DNA of 64,000 bases, taken from NCBI GenBank assembly GCA_963921345.3, contig OZ001228.1, positions 620,001 through 684,000 on the forward strand, given 5' to 3'. Made by a program: the position numbers and the translations under genes. The notes below the pieces were generated by a model. It was given only the letters and a program-made list of their open reading frames with translations. It made no database searches and was not told the origin of the DNA. This document shows positions 43,266-51,069 of the stretch, one piece after another; the stretch's first letter is position 1, and every line of letters begins with the position of its first letter. Source of the stretch: Hoeflea_A sp963921345. GTDB lineage: Bacteria; Pseudomonadota; Alphaproteobacteria; Rhizobiales; Rhizobiaceae.

Positions 43266-44638
43266 GTAATTACCCACCCCCTGTCAGCGCGGGCTTCAAG
43301 CAGAGAGTGTTTGGCGGATTTGGGTAAATGGATTGGTACCGACCAGGCTTGCTGTGTCGACGACGGTTCTGACTGCAGCGTCGGCCTCGGCCGCCCATTG
43401 GGCGCGGAAGCCGTTGGTGACCTTGCGGTTTATCACCGCCGGTCGTAGCGCTCGCTCGCAACTATTGTTGGTCGGTTCAACCAGGTCCGGCGCGTCAAGG
43501 AAAGTCATGAGTTGGTCGCGCGCATTGGCGAACTTGCGCAAGACCTTCCGGGTTTGCTCGCACTCGGTAGCGGTGCACACGATATCGGCGATGCGGGTGT
43601 CGAGGTCGCGCCTTTTTCGCTTGACCGTGCTTGCCGCCAGATCCCCGAGCGACCGCGCCAAGGAGAACACCGCGTCGATCCATAACTTCAATCTCAGCCC
43701 GATCGTCTCATCGCCGACCTGACCGACCCAGGCGATGTCGCGCGCCAGATGTGCCAGGCAGGTCTGATGCCTGGCGGCCCGGTTCTGCTGCGCCGAATAG
43801 CGATCCGACAGCCAGAAGTCCGGGCGATGATCGCCCATGACGGCATCAATCACCTTGGCGCCGCGCGAGAAGGCAGCCTCATGCACCACCGTATCGGCCG
43901 AGCGGAAAACCCAGTGATAGGCGTTCAATCCCTCAATCCGCACCCCGGTTTCGTCCGAGGCGACTGCCTTGGCCCCACGCAGCCGGCTGACAAGGCTGCT
44001 CTTTTGGGCCGCAAATGAAGCCGCGCCACGCCGCAGCATGTTCATCAACGCCCCTTGGCTGATGACAAGGCCAAACACATCCCGAAACAGACCCTGAAGC
44101 CGCTCATAGGAGACGTGCTGGAAATGCTTCAGATAAAATGCCAGCGCCTGGATCGTCGGCCCGAACGGTGAGCCCGTGGCGGCTTGCGGCAAAGGCGCCT
44201 TCGTCGTCGCACCGCATCCTGAGCAAACGCATTGCAAACGCCGGTGCCGTTCCACAACCGGCGCCACCGGCGGCAGGTCGATGGCGTCATATTCACCGAT
44301 CACAGTTTCGCTCACATCCACAGGGAAGACTTCCCCACAATTCCCGCAAGTGTCGGGGCGGTGGTCGACCACGGCGTCTGGATTGTCGGCGAGACGGCGG
44401 GATGCGCCTTTGTGACCGGGCTTGGCTCCGCCGGGCTTTGATGTATCACGGCGCTGTTTCTTGTCCGTCGATGGTGGTTGGGAGGACGTGCGCGACGTCT
44501 TTGCCGGCCGCTGAAGCTTCGCCTGAAGCTCCAAATAGGCCTCTATCAGTTCTTTCTTGCTCAGTTTCTCAAGATCAGCGCGACTCATCCCGACTATGAA
44601 TCACGACAGGCCCAAACGTTCAAGGGGTGGGTAATTAC
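43266..44638 (-). mobile_element. IS66-family insertion sequence, 1373 bp
   Basis: Perfect 15-bp inverted ends GTAATTACCCACCCC (43266-43280) and GGGGTGGGTAATTAC (44624-44638) flank a single transposase gene. An 8-bp target duplication CATCAATC lies at 43258-43265 and 44639-44646; 8 bp is typical for IS66. No separate TnpA/TnpB genes are present. It landed on the start codon of a prophage membrane-protein gene. Confidence 0.93.
43296..44588 (-). CDS. tnpC: IS66-family transposase (TnpC-like)
   Basis: A 430-residue protein. The N-terminal coiled coil (LEKLSKKELIEAYLELQAKLQ) and linker SSQPPSTDKK are followed by a zinc ribbon (CGNCGEVF, CVCSGCG) and the DDE domain (AVASDETGVRIEGLNAYHWVF with the first Asp, DRYSAQQN, HQTCLAHLARD, and TNNSCERALRP with the Glu). 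It looks intact. It is shorter than classical TnpC (about 510), which fits the single-gene IS66 subgroup. Confidence 0.92.
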   Translation of the reverse strand: MSRADLEKLSKKELIEAYLELQAKLQRPAKTSRTSSQPPSTDKKQRRDTSKPGGAKPGHKGASRRLADNPDAVVDHRPDTCGNCGEVFPVDVSETVIGEYDAIDLPPVAPVVERHRRLQCVCSGCGATTKAPLPQAATGSPFGPTIQALAFYLKHFQHVSYERLQGLFRDVFGLVISQGALMNMLRRGAASFAAQKSSLVSRLRGAKAVASDETGVRIEGLNAYHWVFRSADTVVHEAAFSRGAKVIDAVMGDHRPDFWLSDRYSAQQNRAARHQTCLAHLARDIAWVGQVGDETIGLRLKLWIDAVFSLARSLGDLAASTVKRKRRDLDTRIADIVCTATECEQTRKVLRKFANARDQLMTFLDAPDLVEPTNNSCERALRPAVINRKVTNGFRAQWAAEADAAVRTVVDTASLVGTNPFTQIRQTLSA

Positions 44639-44646
44639 CATCAATC
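44639..44646 (+). repeat. IS target duplication, right copy (CATCAATC)
   Basis: Matches 43258-43265. Just beyond it (44647-44655) lies the displaced ribosome site of the membrane-protein gene (reverse strand GAGAGGAAA). Confidence 0.9.
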
Positions 44647-44661
44647 TTTCCTCTCATCCCC

Positions 44662-44675
44662 CGGACCATGGTCCG
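44662..44675. promoter_or_regulatory. Palindrome copy 3, partial (CGGACCATGGTCCG)
   Basis: The 14-bp core of the 22-bp palindrome. The right half-site extends to 44678 (GGTCCGCTG) while the left half has changed to CCCC. Before the IS inserted, it stood about 20 bp upstream of the leftward membrane-protein gene. Confidence 0.6.
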
Positions 44676-44741
44676 CTGTACGCTCCACAAAACATCGGGC
44701 ACTGTCGATGATACTGCTAACTTTCGGGACAGCGACCCTGT

Positions 44742-45266
44742 TCAGTTCTTTTTGCAAAAATACAACGAAATGTATTTCAGATTCTTTGGCGAAGCGAACT
44801 TGCCACTTTTCCGATACGGATAATCGGATGCAGTCGAAATATCGTCGCTTCCAGGCATTTTATCCGGCGGTACTTTGCTTGCTGCCTTAGCCACTGTGCT
44901 ATCCTTGGCTGCTGCCTTAGCCATCGCGCCGTCCTCGGCCGCTGCTACAATCATCATTCCGCCCTGCGCGGCTTTGAAAACCGACCAGCCTTTTGGACAA
45001 CTACGCGATGAGTCGAAGGCAACGACGGCTTCCGCGGGTATTGCTAACCCAGGTACAGCCAGCACAATATCTTCCCAGTTTTCAGGATCTTGCTTTGCCT
45101 GATTTTGTAGCACACTAAGCAGTTCTGCCTGCGTCACACCTCCCAGAAATCTGATTGCTCCGCCCCCGGGAAGCCAGGAAGAAATTAATCCAGCAATTGA
45201 AATTACTGCAGCCGTTACCACGGCAACTATGATGTTTTCGATGACCCTGCTGTTGTTCAAAGGCAT
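44742..45266 (-). CDS. Membrane-anchored protein downstream of the repressor
   Basis: A 174-residue protein with one membrane segment (residues 9-34, IENIIVAVVTAAVISIAGLISSWL), a soluble middle (GVTQAELLSVLQNQAKQDPENWEDIV, EAVVAFDSSRSCPKGWSVFKAA) and a repetitive alanine/lysine region (AKAAAKDSTVAKAASK). GGAGG precedes the ATG at 45266, deciding that start over an upstream one. It follows the repressor gene on the same strand, so it may be expressed in the lysogen. Superinfection exclusion is one possibility, inferred from position only. Confidence 0.65.
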   Translation of the reverse strand: MPLNNSRVIENIIVAVVTAAVISIAGLISSWLPGGGAIRFLGGVTQAELLSVLQNQAKQDPENWEDIVLAVPGLAIPAEAVVAFDSSRSCPKGWSVFKAAQGGMMIVAAAEDGAMAKAAAKDSTVAKAASKVPPDKMPGSDDISTASDYPYRKSGKFASPKNLKYISLYFCKKN

Positions 45267-45301
45267 GTTGTTCCTCCAGAATTTCTGCCTGATGATCTTC
45301 A

Positions 45302-46102
45302 TCACCCCACACGCGTCTTCGCAGTCCACATCAAATCCTGAAGTTCGCCAACACAAGCTGGACATTCCCCGTACTGCCCACGGTCTTGGCCATAAGGGAT
45401 GATGCTGCCACAGTAAGGACACCTATCATCACGTGCTGCAGCGCCATATTTCGTTCCCAGCCAAGTGCCCCGCCAGACGATTTCACCAAGGATGGTGAAG
45501 CGGGGTCCGGTACCGATCGGTTCATAGTCTTCATTGTCACTGGTCAGCATCCAACCGCCGCCAGGCTCTTTCTGCAAGCGCTTGACCAATAGTTCGTCCT
45601 CTGCGCGGATGGCAAATATCTTTCCCTGCCTCGGCTCGTTGAGAAGATGATCGACAAGCACGGTATCGCCGTCCGCGAGTGAGGGTTCCATGCTGTCCCC
45701 TGCGATCTCGATAGCGCTGACCTGACCCGGCAGAAGTAAGTATCGACGCATCCATTTCTGGCGGAAAGCCAGATGTTCGACAGGCTCTTCCTGTTTCGGT
45801 GCCACAGCGACATGTCCGGCTTTCAGATGCACTGGCAACTTTGGCACCATCACATAATCTGCCTCATCTATTGTGGGGTCGTAACCACGCGTTTCGGGGA
45901 ATTCGGCGATATCGCGAGGCGGACCGATATAGAATTCGAGGCCAAGTGCGCGGCAGAGATTTAGAAGCGTTATTCCTCGCGGGTCTACGCCACGTTTAAT
46001 ATTCTTTATCGCGGCATCGTGGCCTACAGCGTCTAGTGACACTTCGCGCGCGGACCGCCCGCTATTAGCTAGAGCAGTAAGAATAGGGTCAAGGTAGGTC
46101 AT
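45302..46102 (-). CDS. S24/LexA-type phage repressor with C-terminal zinc ribbon
   Basis: A 266-residue protein. Residues 1-60 form an HTH-like DNA-binding part (GITLLNLCRALGLEFYIGPP). Residues 120-215 are a peptidase S24 domain with S137 (AGDSMEPSLADGDTVLV) and K174 (LLVKRL), the Ser/Lys pair for RecA-stimulated self-cleavage. Residues 228-250 add CPYC...CPAC, a four-cysteine zinc ribbon that is unusual after S24. It probably maintains lysogeny by binding the TACCC sites in the divergent region. It is transcribed away from the early genes. Confidence 0.88.
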   Translation of the reverse strand: MTYLDPILTALANSGRSAREVSLDAVGHDAAIKNIKRGVDPRGITLLNLCRALGLEFYIGPPRDIAEFPETRGYDPTIDEADYVMVPKLPVHLKAGHVAVAPKQEEPVEHLAFRQKWMRRYLLLPGQVSAIEIAGDSMEPSLADGDTVLVDHLLNEPRQGKIFAIRAEDELLVKRLQKEPGGGWMLTSDNEDYEPIGTGPRFTILGEIVWRGTWLGTKYGAAARDDRCPYCGSIIPYGQDRGQYGECPACVGELQDLMWTAKTRVG

Positions 46103-46165
46103 ATTTACCCTATCTTACATTAACGGACTTGACGCAAGGACATAAATACCCCATCGATAGGGTAT
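46083..46165. promoter_or_regulatory. Repressor operator region between repressor and early genes
   Basis: ATAGGGT at 46083-46089, TACCCTAT at 46106-46113, and a 20-bp near-perfect dyad ATACCCCATCGATAGGGTAT at 46146-46165 share one half-site. A possible -35 box TTGACG lies at 46129. The dyad overlaps the start codon of the rightward gene, so repressor binding would block its expression directly. Confidence 0.7.
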
Positions 46166-46433
46166 GAATATCCTGGATAACAACCTCGTCCTGCTTGCGG
46201 AACGCTTTGCGGAAAGCCGAAACGTTAGCCTTTGGCGGGTCGGTCATCTCGCCGCTGGTCGTGGTTCCTTTTTTGTTGATCTTAAGTCGGGGCGTCGGAA
46301 TTGCACGACCGAGACCCACACTCGCGTTATGCAGTGGTTCTCTGACAACTGGCCCGCCAATCTTGCGTGGCCTTCCGACATCCCCCGTCCTGAGCCGTCA
46401 CCTGGTTCACCTGCCTCGCAGGAGGCGGCGTGA
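46164..46433 (+). CDS. Cro/Ner-like early regulator
   Basis: An 89-residue protein: LVLLAERFAESRNVSLWRVGHLAAGRGSFF could form a helix-turn-helix, followed by TRVMQWFSDNWPANLAWPSDIPRP. Related proteins occur beside repressors in rhizobial phages (recognition only). A stop codon (TAG) lies two codons upstream and the ATG sits in the operator dyad with no spaced ribosome site, so the mRNA may be leaderless. Confidence 0.65.
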   Translation: MNILDNNLVLLAERFAESRNVSLWRVGHLAAGRGSFFVDLKSGRRNCTTETHTRVMQWFSDNWPANLAWPSDIPRPEPSPGSPASQEAA

Positions 46434-46825
46434 TGGGCATGGTGAAGACGCCCCGCCGTTCGATGGGTTCAGCCCGTCGCCGTCGCATATTTGTTGCCCA
46501 TGGTGGTGTGTGTGGTTTCTGTCATGAGGAAATACCGGTCGGCGGACCTTTCGAGATCGACCACGAGATCCCGCTGTCGCTTGGTGGTTCTGACGATGAC
46601 GGGAACTGTTATCCGGTTCATGTGCGCTGTCATGAGATCAAGACTTTCGGTCTGAAGCGTCCAGGTCGCCAGCGGGTTTCCGATTTCAGCGCCATTGCCA
46701 AGGTGAAGCGTCTTCGTGATCGGCGTCTTGGTCTTGAGGTGAAGAAGCGTTCGCGTCTGAGCGATCCGCATTTCATGCGCAAGGTGGACGGGACGGTTGT
46801 GCGCCGTGATGGAGGGTCGATCTGA
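46433..46825 (+). CDS. HNH endonuclease
   Basis: A 130-residue protein. RRRIFVAHGGVCGFCHEEIPVGGPFEIDHEIPLSLGGSDDDGNCYPVHVRCHEIKT contains the CxxC pair, the DH-N-H catalytic pattern and a C/H zinc site of HNH nucleases. A C-terminal tail (LSDPHFMRKVDGTVVRRDGG) is duplicated in the next gene. AGGAGG precedes the ATG. Possible roles are DNA processing or homing; in this early position its role is unclear. Confidence 0.85.
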   Translation: MGMVKTPRRSMGSARRRRIFVAHGGVCGFCHEEIPVGGPFEIDHEIPLSLGGSDDDGNCYPVHVRCHEIKTFGLKRPGRQRVSDFSAIAKVKRLRDRRLGLEVKKRSRLSDPHFMRKVDGTVVRRDGGSI

Positions 46826-46868
46826 TGGGTGGCGATCATCGCGACTGTGAATTCCTGCTGCCGGACGG
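46755..46868 (+). repeat. Tandem gene-junction duplication, copy A
   Basis: A 114-bp segment covering the end of the HNH gene and the start of the next gene. It is about three-quarters similar, with small gaps, to 47021-47140, including GTCTGAGCGATCCGCATTTC in both. Confidence 0.7.
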
Positions 46869-47097
46869 GCGCGTCATGACGACGGACGGTGACATCCGTG
46901 CGCCCATCAGCGAGGCGACCTTCAGGCGGCTGCTGGAGCACGTACTGCCGCATGACGCCGGTTTAGATGATGTCATCGTTCGGGCGCTTGATGCGCTCGA
47001 AGCGGACACGGCCCAACCCGGTCTGAGCGATCCGCATTTCAGGCGCAAGAACGGCGGGTCCCCCCTCGTGCGGCGTGACGGTGGAGGGGCTTTGTGA
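46825..47097 (+). CDS. Early phage protein, unknown function
   Basis: A 90-residue protein. The start (CEFLLPDGRVMTTDGD) resembles that of the next gene (YEFMLPDGSVCYEM), and the end (LSDPHFRRKNGGSPLVRRDGG) resembles that of the HNH protein before it. It therefore looks like a product of a local duplication. ATGA-type overlaps link it to both neighbours. Confidence 0.6.
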   Translation: MGGDHRDCEFLLPDGRVMTTDGDIRAPISEATFRRLLEHVLPHDAGLDDVIVRALDALEADTAQPGLSDPHFRRKNGGSPLVRRDGGGAL

Positions 47098-47140
47098 TGG
47101 GTCGGTGTTTCCGCGAATACGAGTTCATGTTGCCGGACGG
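47021..47140 (+). repeat. Tandem gene-junction duplication, copy B
   Basis: The second copy of the junction described at 46755-46868. It spans the end of the 90-residue gene and the start of the following gene. Confidence 0.7.
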
Positions 47141-47486
47141 TTCGGTTTGTTACGAGATGGTGGCGGATCTCGCGGATGCGATGTCCCTCAAGGCGATGAT
47201 GGGTGCTGTCAGCGCGCGGCCGGTGCCGTTGCGGTCTCCAGGCGTGGCGGTTGTGGGGAATATCTCGGGCGGCAACGTTGTCGTCAGCAACCGGATGGTT
47301 GTGATCGAGGCGCTTGATCTTGATCTTCTGGCTGACGTCATCGAGGCGGTTGAGGACGAGCTTTCTTCCAACGCCATGGTGTTGACCCCGGCGCAAAAGG
47401 CCGAGGCGATTGCCGGCCTTTACGAACTGGCGCTGGAAGATGCCGCCGGTGATGTACCCCCGGATGCGGACGGAGATGCTTCGTGA
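47097..47486 (+). CDS. Early phage protein, unknown function
   Basis: A 129-residue protein with MGRCFREYEFMLPDGS at the start, a valine/glycine-rich beta middle (GVAVVGNISGGNVVVSNRMVVIEAL) and a helical acidic C-terminus. No family recognised. A GTG one codon upstream is an alternative start. It is within the rightward early operon. Confidence 0.55.
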   Translation: MGRCFREYEFMLPDGSVCYEMVADLADAMSLKAMMGAVSARPVPLRSPGVAVVGNISGGNVVVSNRMVVIEALDLDLLADVIEAVEDELSSNAMVLTPAQKAEAIAGLYELALEDAAGDVPPDADGDAS

Positions 47487-47677
47487 CCGTCGCTGCCGAC
47501 AACGCCCGGCTTCATATGCGGGCTTTTCGTGTCGCTGCGGGTCTGGACGCGGATCGCCTTCGGGCCATTCGCGCCGGGATCGAGCGACACATCGTCAATG
47601 GAACGCCATTGCGTGAAGCTTGGCCGGCCTTGATGCGGGCAGCCGGTGACCCTTCGCAAGATCGGCGGGTTTCCTGA
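47483..47677 (+). CDS. Small early phage protein
   Basis: A 64-residue helical, basic protein (RAFRVAAGLDADRLRAIRAGIERHIVNG) from a GTG that overlaps the previous stop (GTGA). Function unknown. Confidence 0.5.
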   Translation: MTVAADNARLHMRAFRVAAGLDADRLRAIRAGIERHIVNGTPLREAWPALMRAAGDPSQDRRVS

Positions 47678-47726
47678 CCGATGTTTATGCGGCGGCGCGA
47701 GATTTCCACACACGACGAGGGCAGAC

Positions 47727-48539
47727 ATGATCGAGCCGAGTGAACAGATAAAGGCGCGCCTCGATGCGGAATACGCGGACAAGGGCCGGTCGATTGCGGC
47801 GCGCGAGCGGGAGCACGACCGCGGCCTTGACGGCATTGCCTGGGAGATGGGCGACTGGGCCTGCGAGCGCCCGCCAGCCTATGGCGACATGACCCGGCTG
47901 GCGGACGAGATCGATGTGCCGTTGGGCACGCTGAAGAACCGCGCCTCGGTGGCGCGGCGGATCGAGCCGGCCCGCCGCCGGGACGATCTGACCTGGTCGC
48001 ATCATGCGGAAGTGGCTGGCCTTGAGCCGGATGAAGGCGATGCGGTTCTTGCCGAGGCGGCGCTTTACAAGTGGTCGGTGGACCGGTTGCGCCACGTGAT
48101 GAAGGAACGCGGCGCACGGCGTGCGGCCGAGCGCGAGGTGGAACGGTTGAAGGCGGAGGTCGCGGCGCTGAAGTCGGAGCGCAGCACCCCCGAACAAGCC
48201 CGCCGTGTGATCGAAGGCGTTCGCGCCGAGGTCGGGGCGGGGCTTGAGATGATCGCGGAGGGCTACCGCCGTATCCTGGCGGCGCTGGAGTCGGGGGATC
48301 TGGCGATTGCGGCGGGCGCGCTGCACGGCAATTCCCGGCGCAGTCTTGTGCCCTCTTTTGAAGCGCAGATCGGCCGGGCGACGGATGGTCGCATCGGCAA
48401 GCTGATCGACAGGATCGAGAACGCGCTGAAGGGTCTTCATGCGACCGGTTCAAACCGTCACGACGCCGGGACGATTGTCGATCCGGTTGATGAGGCCATG
48501 GAGGCGGCTCCAGAGGCGACTGTGGGCGATACTTCATGA
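47727..48539 (+). CDS. Early phage protein with HTH-like and coiled-coil regions
   Basis: A 270-residue protein. Residues 57-80 (MTRLADEIDVPLGTLKNRASVARRI) look like a helix-turn-helix, LTWSHHAEVAGLEPDEGDAVLAEA resembles ParB/KorB-type helical segments, and 135-160 is a coiled coil (RAAEREVERLKAEVAALKSERS). GACGAGG precedes the ATG at 47727. Positioned right before the transposase, it may bind DNA in replication or regulation; inferred. Confidence 0.6.
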   Translation: MIEPSEQIKARLDAEYADKGRSIAAREREHDRGLDGIAWEMGDWACERPPAYGDMTRLADEIDVPLGTLKNRASVARRIEPARRRDDLTWSHHAEVAGLEPDEGDAVLAEAALYKWSVDRLRHVMKERGARRAAEREVERLKAEVAALKSERSTPEQARRVIEGVRAEVGAGLEMIAEGYRRILAALESGDLAIAAGALHGNSRRSLVPSFEAQIGRATDGRIGKLIDRIENALKGLHATGSNRHDAGTIVDPVDEAMEAAPEATVGDTS

Positions 48540-50497
48540 TTTCACGGCCCCGCAAGCCATCCCTATTGCCGGTTTCAAGCAACGCAGCGCCGCTGCAAGG
48601 CCCCCGCACGGCTGTTGCACGTCCGGTTCAACCCGCCGCACCGATAGCCGCCGCTTCCGACGCCGCCCTTGCGCGCGCCCGTTCACGTCTTGATGCGGTG
48701 GCGCGGGCCGAGCGTCTGGTGGCCACGGGTACGCCCCAGGCAGATGCGGATACCCAGGTCGCGCAGGCAGAAGGCGTCTCGCCGCACACCTTGCGCCGCT
48801 GGCGTCTGGCCTGCCGGGGTCTTTCTTCGGAGGCACGGCTTGCGGCGCTGATCGACCGGCCCGGCCGTGGCCGCTGTGGTCCGCTGACGGGCGGTGAGAT
48901 GCGCGACTGTGTCGAGGCGCTGGTCTATGAGCACGGCCCCCACCTGACCGCGCCGCATGTCAAGCGGGTGCTTGAAGCCCGCTATGGCGAGGCCCCGTCC
49001 AGGCGGGCGCTGCAGCGCTGGCTGCAGGCCTGGCGCGCCGATCCCGCCAATGCCCGCGCGCTTTCTGCCGTGTCGGATCCGGACGGCCACCGGTCGCGCA
49101 GGGGCCCGGCGCTGGGCAACCGGGAAGCCGGCGTAGACGCGCCCAACGCGCTGTGGGAACTGGATTCCACCCCGGCGGACGTTCTGTGTACCGACGGCCG
49201 GCATGTGATCGTCGGGGCGATCGACGTGTGGTCGCGCCGCACGAAGGTGTTGGTGGTGCCGGTAAGCCGCGCGGTGGCGATCTGCGCGCTTCTGCGGCGC
49301 TGCCTGATCGACTGGGGCGTGGCGGGGACCGTGCGCACCGACGAGGGCAAGGACTACACCTCGAAGCACCTGACGCGGGTGCTTGCCGATCTCGGCATCG
49401 TCCATGACGTCTGCCCGCCCTACACGCCCGAGGCGAAGCCGTTCATCGAGCGCTTCTTCGGCACGCTGACGCGCGACCTCTTCGCCCACCTGCCGGGTTT
49501 CACCGGGCATAGCGTGGCCGATCGCAAGAAGATCGAGGCGAAGAAGTCGTTCGCCCAGAGGCGCGGCAGGGATGAGCGCGAAACCTTCGACATCCAGTTG
49601 ACCGGTGCCGAGCTTCAGAGAAAGTGCGATCAGTGGTGCGACGCGGTCTATGGCCGCCGTGAGCATGGCACCACGGGAGAAAGCCCTTTTGCCCGCATGG
49701 CGGGATGGACATCGCCGTTGCGGCAGATCGCCGATCCGCGCCTGCTTGATGCGCTGCTGGCTGAGCCGGCCGTGGAAGGCGGTCGCCGCACGATCGGCAA
49801 GAACGGTATCACCATTCAATGGATCAACTAAATCGCGCCTGAAATGGGCAGGCGTGTCGGCGAGCGGGTTGAGGTTCGTCTCGATCCGGCCGATCCGGCC
49901 CGGCTGTTCGTGTTCGCGCTGGACGGCACGTTCCTGTTCATGGCCGAGGATCCCGAGCGCAGCGGTGGCAACCAGGCGACGATCGCCTCGCATGCGAAAG
50001 CTTCAGCGAAGAAGGCCGACGGCAAATCCCGCCGCCATGCCCGTGCACTCAAGAAGCAGCACAGGCCCGAACTAGCCATGGACGACGTGCTCGAAGCGGC
50101 CGACGGGCAAGCCTCCAACGTGATCGCATTGCCCCGACCCGGCGAGGCGCATGAGACCCCGGCGCTGAAACAGGCCGCCAGGGCGGCAAACGCGCGCGAC
50201 GCAGCAATGCCGGACAAGACCGACCTCTTGCGGCGCATCGAGGCGCGGCGTGTCGAATTCGAACTCAGCCACGCCGACATCGACCTTCTGGCCCTGAACG
50301 CGCTCGGGCTGCGGGTGGTCTCGCCCGCACAGTTGAGCGTCGCCAGCCTGGAAGCGCTGCTCGATCTTCTCGACAACGGCGTGTTCTGGGTCGAGCCAGT
50401 CAAGACCGCCGGGCTTGAGAACCCGGCCGCAGTCGAAGCCGGTGGAGCGTTCATGGCCGCCTGCAAGAAACTCTATCTGGAGGAGAACCAATCATGA
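48536..50497 (+). pseudogene. MuA-like DDE transposase interrupted by an in-frame TAA
   Basis: Codons 1-431 encode an N-terminal HTH region (ARAERLVATGTPQADADTQVAQAEGVSPHTLRRW) and an rve/DDE core with D210 (WELDSTPAD), D269 (RTDEGKDY) and E305 (KPFIERFFGT). After QWIN comes TAA (49829-49831). The same frame then continues IAPE MGRRVGERVEVRLDPADP...LFVFALDGTFLFMAEDPE, the Mu-transposase C-terminal beta-barrel, to 50497. Without the stop the protein would be 653 residues, close to MuA (663). Either transposition is lost, or the stop is read through or reflects a sequencing error. Confidence 0.88.
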
Positions 50498-51069
50498 GCG
50501 AAGGCAAGCGAAGCGCCGCCGTGCAGAGAAGGGCGGCAGAGCCGCCCGTAACTGACAATTTCACCGCGCCGCAGCGCACCGGGACGCGGGTTCCCGATCT
50601 CGCCGAGATCCGGCAACCGGAAGATATCCTGCGTCTCGCACCGGTTCTGGGCCACGTTGTGGGCAAACCCGATCAGGTCGCGATCGACACGCTGCTGTGG
50701 GTCTACCGCCAGGTCATGACGGCGGATGTGACCCACACGGATCTTGCTGCCTTCTGCGGCGTGCCCGAGACCGTCATCGAGCGGTTCGCCGAAGGCGGCT
50801 ATGCGCGCATATCGGAAGTCCCCCAGGGTTTGGTGACGGGATTGGGTCAGGTGCTCCATGACGTGATCCTTCGGGTCTGTCATTACGGGCAGCACCATCG
50901 CGTGTCTCTGGGTCAGTGCCTGCGGATATGGAGCGACTTCCTGAACGAGGCCGAGCCTCTTCTGATGTACGATTATCCGGGCACCGTCTCCGCGAAAATC
51001 CGCGAACGCTGCACGCCTGCACAGGAGGCGATGCGGCCGCAGGACACGGATGGGGAGCGCCACTCATGA
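50494..51069 (+). CDS. Phage protein between transposase and MuB-like ATPase
   Basis: A 191-residue protein. Residues 1-18 (MSEGKRSAAVQRRAAEPP) are encoded by a dispersed hairpin repeat. The rest is mostly helical with DLAEIRQPEDILRLAPVLGHVVGKPDQVAIDTLLWVYRQVM and LAAFCGVPETVIERFAEGGYARI, possibly a DNA-binding module. It overlaps both neighbours (ATGA). No family recognised. Confidence 0.6.
   Translation: MSEGKRSAAVQRRAAEPPVTDNFTAPQRTGTRVPDLAEIRQPEDILRLAPVLGHVVGKPDQVAIDTLLWVYRQVMTADVTHTDLAAFCGVPETVIERFAEGGYARISEVPQGLVTGLGQVLHDVILRVCHYGQHHRVSLGQCLRIWSDFLNEAEPLLMYDYPGTVSAKIRERCTPAQEAMRPQDTDGERHS
50501..50547 (+). repeat. Dispersed hairpin repeat, copy c
   Basis: AAGGCAAGCGAAGCGCCGCC, GTGCAGAGAA, then the stem GGGCGGC-AGA-GCCGCCC. 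It starts 8 bp after the start codon of the 191-residue gene. Confidence 0.85.
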
